Of a stretch of DNA of 5,143 nucleotides, positions 1 to 5,143 are shown piece by piece. Both the position numbers and the translations under genes were made by a program. Numbering within the stretch: position 1 is the stretch's first letter; every line of letters begins with the position of its first letter. The notes below the pieces were generated by a model. It ran no database searches. It was not told the origin of the DNA and was given only the letters and a program-made list of their open reading frames with translations. This DNA comes from Pseudomonadota bacterium (GTDB lineage Bacteria; Desulfobacterota; Desulfobulbia; Desulfobulbales; Desulfobulbaceae): the NCBI GenBank assembly GCA_009778235.1, contig WRKE01000145.1, positions 1 through 5,143 of the forward strand. Reading direction: 5' to 3'.

Positions 1-81
1 TGGTGGCTCTCCCGGACTTCAAATCCGGTGTGCCGGGTGAATAGCCCGGCAGGTGGGTTCGATTCCCATGCACTTCCGCCA
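1..81 (+). tRNA. selC: tRNA-Sec (anticodon TCA), 5' end cut by window edge
   Basis: This is the 3' part of a selenocysteine tRNA, which is charged with serine, converted to selenocysteinyl-tRNA by SelA and delivered to in-frame UGA codons by SelB. The anticodon stem is CCGGA (12-16) paired with TCCGG (24-28), enclosing the loop CTTCAAA (17-23) with anticodon TCA at 19-21. A long variable arm, GCCGGG at 32-37 against CCCGGC at 45-50, is typical of tRNA-Sec. The T arm is GTGGG (54-58), loop TTCGATT, CCCAT (65-69). The acceptor strand GCACTTCC (70-77) is the 3' half of the 8-bp acceptor stem expected for bacterial tRNA-Sec. It is followed by discriminator G78 and an encoded CCA (79-81). The acceptor 5' strand and most of the D arm lie before the window. 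A TCA-anticodon suppressor tRNA is the only alternative, and the long variable arm argues against it. Confidence 0.96.
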
Positions 82-94
82 TTTCTTCATATTC

Positions 95-147
95 CCCTGG
101 ATATAGGTATCCACGGGACCCTTCCACCATTTTTTGTTCGTTTTTTT
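95..147 (+). terminator. Possible terminator/processing region after tRNA-Sec
   Basis: Fourteen bases past the tRNA CCA end, TGGATA (98-103) pairs with TATCCA (108-113) around a TAGG loop. The stem is extended by CCC (95-97) with GGG (115-117) across one bulged C. Two T runs follow at 130-135 and 141-147. The gap of about 12 nt between stem and first T run is too long for a textbook intrinsic terminator, so termination here is plausible but not certain. Confidence 0.4.
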
Positions 148-402
148 GGCATCTGGCGGACGCCGCATTTTACCCTATCCCGGCAAACGAAAAAAGAGAG
201 AAAGCGGGTTTACGATCAAACGTTTTATATTTCATCCGGTTGCCGATGCAACCGGGACCAACCTGGCCTGCCGATAGACCCAGAAACCAAGCCCAGGCCC
301 CGCAAACACTCTTTCAAAGGTGGCAGATTCGTGCACCCGGCACAACCCATCTTTTATCGCGTAAAAACAACAAGTTTATCCTGGCCTGCTTCCCAGAACT
401 GT
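148..402. other. Non-coding stretch with hairpins, no gene recognised
   Basis: No reading frame here has both a ribosome binding site and recognisable protein sequence. A + frame stays open across the tRNA and this stretch, but it begins inside the tRNA gene and its translation is rich in Pro, Arg and Ser without domain character. The visible content is a hairpin at 236-255 and a weaker stem at 265-299. The + frame-1 residues DPET (277-288) resemble the start of HD-GYP domains (R-D-P-E-T-G), so the decayed gene annotated just downstream may begin here. That link rests on four residues and is weak. Confidence 0.45.
236..255. repeat. Perfect 8-bp hairpin
   Basis: CCGGTTGC (236-243) and GCAACCGG (248-255) form a perfect 8-bp stem with a CGAT tetraloop. 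No T run follows on the + strand and no clear one on the minus strand, so it is not an ordinary intrinsic terminator. A second stem, GGCCTG (265-270) with CAGGCC (294-299), lies close by. I do not recognise a known riboswitch or small-RNA family. It could be a fragment of a structured RNA, a regulatory hairpin, or chance in GC-rich DNA. Confidence 0.5.
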
Positions 403-596
403 CCTTCCCCTGAACGTCATCCAGGCACTGGTCTTGGGCAGCGCTTGATCCCGATGGCCGACTATCCCACGAGCAAGCCTCAGGGGCGATTGTCAAAAAT
501 TAAGGCCAGCGGTTCGGCCCGATCATCGTCGATGCCTTCGTGGTTGCGAGTCCGGCCTTCGACGAAATCAGCCGCGAGATGGCCGAACCGACTTGA
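403..596 (+). pseudogene. Decayed C-terminal remnant of an HD-GYP domain protein
   Basis: HD-GYP domains degrade cyclic di-GMP and usually end in response regulators. Here + frame 1 reads ERHPGTG (412-432) and then QRLIPMAD (439-462), resembling the family's E-R-W-D-G-(S/T)-G-Y-P and R-L-(M/I)-A-x-A-D blocks. From 462 the similarity moves to frame 3: LSHEQA (462-479), AIVK (486-497), an in-frame TAA at 501-503, GQRFGPIIVDAFVV (504-545) and FDEISREMAEPT (558-593), ending at TGA 594-596. The family norm at this point is S-H-E-x-A, I-x-E-G-R-G-x-x-F-D-P-x-V-V-D-A-F, then F-x-x-I-A. About a dozen residues (the usual V-Y-D-A-L-T-S-x-R-P-Y-K segment) are missing at the frame change, FDP has become FGP, and the metal-binding HD region is absent. 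The frameshift, stop and deletion indicate a dead gene. The assignment rests on motif order recognised by eye. Confidence 0.55.
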
Positions 597-630
597 GGCC
601 AGGCATAACCGCGATGCGGGCCGGCCTCAA
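593..630. repeat. Three-tier hairpin overlapping the remnant's stop codon
   Basis: TTGAGGCC (593-600) pairs perfectly with GGCCTCAA (623-630). Inside it GGC (602-604) pairs with GCC (620-622), and CCGC (609-612) with GCGG (616-619) around a GAT loop, with A601 and ATAA (605-608) unpaired on one side. The arm contains the stop codon of the HD-GYP remnant, a usual place for a transcription terminator, but no T run follows on either strand. It may be a relic terminator, a Rho-associated 3' structure or a palindromic repeat unit. Confidence 0.55.
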
Positions 631-679
631 TGGGCCTTGCGGCAGTCGGCACTTGCTCAACATTTCGCTTGCCGTTCGC

Positions 680-712
680 TGGTATATACACTAAAACCAT
701 ACAGAATTAGTG
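680..712 (+). promoter_or_regulatory. Probable extended -10 promoter with overlapping inverted repeat
   Basis: TGGTATATA (680-688) fits an extended -10 element (TGn plus hexamer TATATA, four of six matches to TATAAT). No good -35 box lies at 16-18 bp upstream, which extended -10 promoters tolerate. Transcription would start near 695, giving a leader of about 110 nt before the gene at 804. CACTAA (689-694) and TTAGTG (707-712) form an inverted repeat with a 12-nt centre spanning the predicted start site, a position where a repressor could bind. The regulator is unknown. Confidence 0.4.
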
Positions 713-790
713 AATCAGCGTATCTGGATGAAAACCGTTCTTCCAGTGCGGGCCTTTTGCCTATTCGCGAGAGGATGGCGGTTTCCCAAC

Positions 791-795
791 GGAGG
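791..795 (+). promoter_or_regulatory. Shine-Dalgarno site for the gene at 804
   Basis: GGAGG, 8 nt before the ATG at 804. It fixes the start of the membrane protein and rejects the upstream frame that runs through from the tRNA and stops at 807. Confidence 0.85.
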
Positions 796-803
796 AATAC
801 TGT

Positions 804-1655
804 ATGAAAGACAATACGATGCGTGCACCGCTCCTCAAAGCGGGAGCTGTTCTTCTGGTTTTCGTTTTGCTGGTCTCGCTGACCAGCGCATCCCCTGATG
901 CAAGCGGGCTCAATCCCTTCCTCCAGATCATCATCGGGGCCTTTCGATTGGTGCAATGGGCCATTGCCATGGCCATCGGCCTGAGCTTCTGCATCGCCTT
1001 TCTCATCGGCATTTTTTTGTTTGCCGTCTTCCTGGTCAACAGAGAAACCGCCGCCTCCATGTACCAGGCGGTCAAGAAAAATGTATGCGCCCTATGCCAG
1101 CCAATCTGCGCCAGGTTTGCCACCGCGGGCCTTTGCAGGGACACTCCATCCTGTTGTGGAGTTGCGCCGGCCCCGGTGACCGAGGCTGCTGCCCCGGATA
1201 CAAGCTTCAAGGAGGAATTGCGGGGGATTGTCGCCGATGAAGTGCGCAGGGTAAGCGAGAGCCAGCAGGCGTTGAGCGATCAATTTGCCGCCCTCACAGG
1301 CAAAATCCAGGCCATGGAGGAAAAAAGCGGTGATTTTGCCTCGGCCGATCAACTGGGCGCCATTGCCTCCGAATTGGCCACCTCCGGCAAAACCCTGGCA
1401 GCGGTGCAGGCCCAGGTCACTACCTTGGAAGGCAAGATCAGCGAGACCGGGCAGCAGCTTCAGGGGATCACCCCGGAAAAAATGCTGGGCGATATTCCGG
1501 CCAGATTGCAGAAGCTCGAACAACCCAAGGCCGAGCAGCCCGCCTTTGATCCCGCGCCGCTGACCGCCTCCATCGAAAACTTGCAGATGGAGATCGAGGA
1601 GTTGAAAAAGAAAAAAGGGCCCGCCGCCCCGGCAAAGACCAAGAAAAAGGCCTGA
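804..1655 (+). CDS. Membrane-anchored protein with cysteine cluster and coiled-coil domain, function unknown
   Basis: I do not recognise this 283-residue protein. After a short basic N-terminus there is a hydrophobic helix at about residues 8-28, which could be a membrane anchor or signal-like segment. A second, longer hydrophobic region at about 38-78 could hold an amphipathic stretch plus one membrane helix. Next come six cysteines in a short span (C95, C98, C102, C111, C117, C118) and an Ala/Pro-rich linker (about 119-133). A charged, Gln/Ala/Glu/Leu-rich region at about 134-270 is expected to be mostly helical and partly coiled coil. The tail ends in a run of lysines with Ala/Pro. This layout suggests a membrane anchor with a long soluble helical domain, perhaps a scaffold or envelope-organising protein. 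The start at 804 is chosen because GGAGG (791-795) sits 8 nt upstream; the next ATG (819) lacks such a site. The gene appears monocistronic: it has its own probable promoter and a strong terminator directly after it. Confidence 0.85.
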   Translation: MKDNTMRAPLLKAGAVLLVFVLLVSLTSASPDASGLNPFLQIIIGAFRLVQWAIAMAIGLSFCIAFLIGIFLFAVFLVNRETAASMYQAVKKNVCALCQPICARFATAGLCRDTPSCCGVAPAPVTEAAAPDTSFKEELRGIVADEVRRVSESQQALSDQFAALTGKIQAMEEKSGDFASADQLGAIASELATSGKTLAAVQAQVTTLEGKISETGQQLQGITPEKMLGDIPARLQKLEQPKAEQPAFDPAPLTASIENLQMEIEELKKKKGPAAPAKTKKKA

Positions 1656-1688
1656 GCGGGTCGTTTTTCACCCGTCTCTCTCACCACC

Positions 1689-1724
1689 AAAGCCATCCCG
1701 TCCATGACGGGGTGGCTTTTTTTT
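1689..1724 (+). terminator. Strong intrinsic terminator between convergent genes
   Basis: A 14-bp stem pairs 1689-1702 with 1706-1719, with a single T-G wobble and a CAT loop, and runs into eight Ts (1717-1724). It lies 33 nt past the stop codon of the + strand membrane protein. On the minus strand the same hairpin directly follows the nucleotidase gene, whose TAA stop (1725-1723) abuts the A/T tract. In that direction only three Ts follow the stem, so it should work mainly for the + strand and more weakly, if at all, for the minus-strand operon. Confidence 0.93.
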
Positions 1725-2444
1725 ATTGCGCCTTGCCTGCCATCTGCCGGGGCAGCAGTTCCTTGAAATACTCGATGGAGGGGAAATCGCGGGAATAGCT
1801 GACTCCCTGGCGGCTGCTCGGCCGGGCGATAAAGAGCGGGTAAGCCAGCCCGTATTCTGCTGCGGCGGCGAGCACCTTCTCGGTGTCGTCCACCAGCAGG
1901 GTGCGGGTTTTGTCGAACCGCAGCAACCGCTCCAACCGATGCCAGAACCCGGCCTCCTCCTTAGCCAGCCCGATCTCCGCCGCACAGATCACCCGCTCAA
2001 ACCAGGCGCCAATGGCCGTCTGCTTAAGCTTGACGGCCAGCGTGTCCGGATGGGCATTGGTGATCAGGTAGAGTTTTTTGCCGCTTTGCAAACAATATTC
2101 TAAGAATTCGGTCACATACGGATGAACCCCGATCAGGTGGTTGATCCGCAGCTTCAACTCCAGCAGATCAAACCCCAATTCGCGGGACCAATAATCCAGG
2201 TCAGACCAATCAAGGGTGTGCTGCACCCGGTGGTACCTGGCCAACAACTGCTCCTTGGCCGTCTCGATCGGGATGTCGTGCAGGAGGCTGTAGTGTTCGG
2301 GCACATACTGTTCCCAGAAATAATCGTCGAAATGCTTGTCCAGCAAGGTTCCGTCCATATCCAGGAGCACGGTTTCGATCTTCTCCCAAGGGAGTTGCGG
2401 GGCGATCTTCTCGCTGGATTTGGTGTGCACCGCGGCCATGACCA

Positions 2445-2448
<4 letters not shown>
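1723..2448 (-). CDS. yrfG: HAD-superfamily phosphatase, YrfG-like GMP/IMP nucleotidase
   Basis: This 241-residue protein matches the E. coli YrfG family, cytoplasmic HAD phosphatases that hydrolyse GMP and IMP to nucleosides. Motif I is DMDGT at residues 30-34, with nucleophile D30 and acid/base D32. Motif II is T130 in LITNAHP, motif III is K163 in LAKEE, and motif IV is D187-D188 in LLVDD. The cap segment carries family-typical stretches such as FDDYFWEQYVPE (40-51), VQHTLDW (75-81) and LDYWS (84-88), and NAHP (131-134) followed by LAVKL (137-141) also matches YrfG. All catalytic residues are present. The length is close to the family norm with a short N-terminal extension. Its first ATG (2448-2446) overlaps the mfd stop as ATGA. 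However, AAGGA (2452-2448) is better spaced, 8 nt, for the ATG at 2439-2437 (methionine 4), so the true product may be 238 residues. It is probably cotranscribed and translationally coupled with mfd. Substrate preference is inferred from the family. Confidence 0.92.

Positions 2449-5143
<2,695 letters not shown>

Noticed and set aside
70..120. tRNA-Sec 3' end as an integration site for a mobile element
   Set aside because: No direct repeat of the tRNA 3' end and no integrase gene or remnant is seen elsewhere in the window.
230..345. Signal recognition particle RNA, cyclic-di-GMP riboswitch or molybdenum-cofactor riboswitch
   Set aside because: The conserved signature sequences of these RNAs that I could recall are not present; only generic hairpins are seen.
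28..807. A 259-codon open + frame running from inside tRNA-Sec to the membrane gene's start
   Set aside because: It begins within the tRNA gene, has no ribosome binding site, gives low-complexity Pro/Arg/Ser-rich protein, and only in 412-462 resembles a known domain, which then continues in another frame.
761..1210. A 149-codon minus-strand frame opposite the membrane protein gene
   Set aside because: It is antisense to a gene that has a good ribosome binding site, promoter and terminator, and its translation shows no domain character.
1653..1655. TGA stop of the membrane protein as a possible selenocysteine codon
   Set aside because: The reading would run straight into the terminator hairpin and no SECIS-like stem distinct from it is seen. 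The lysine-rich tail is a natural end.

Overview
The window looks like a chromosomal segment from a GC-rich, selenoprotein-using bacterium, most likely a deltaproteobacterium in the broad sense (Desulfobacterota). The grounds are the 3' part of a selenocysteine tRNA gene, the high GC content, and the style of the Mfd and YrfG-like proteins. The lineage is an inference and cannot be fixed from the sequence alone.

Layout, left to right. Positions 1-81 (+) are the 3' part of tRNA-Sec (anticodon TCA), whose 5' end lies outside the window. Positions 82-803 hold no intact gene. This stretch has a stem plus T-rich tract just after the tRNA, a strong 8-bp hairpin at 236-255, and a decayed piece of what looks like an HD-GYP (cyclic-di-GMP phosphodiesterase) domain at about 403-596. 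A three-tier hairpin overlaps that remnant's stop codon (593-630), and a probable extended -10 promoter with an overlapping inverted repeat lies at 680-712. Positions 804-1655 (+) encode an unrecognised membrane-anchored protein: a hydrophobic N-terminal region, a six-cysteine cluster, a long helical/coiled-coil domain and a lysine-rich tail. A very good intrinsic terminator follows at 1689-1724.

The right two thirds are on the minus strand: mfd (transcription-repair coupling factor, 5' end outside the window) followed, through an ATGA stop/start overlap, by a HAD-family phosphatase closely resembling E. coli YrfG (GMP/IMP nucleotidase). These two read as a translationally coupled pair that converges on the 804-1655 gene, with the shared terminator hairpin between them. 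Mfd releases RNA polymerase stalled at DNA lesions and recruits UvrA. The nucleotidase acts on purine monophosphates. A functional link between the two is only suggested by the coupling.

No CRISPR array, insertion sequence or obvious new defence or mobile system is visible. The most noteworthy items are the HD-GYP remnant, the cysteine-cluster membrane protein, and the structured non-coding DNA between tRNA-Sec and that gene.
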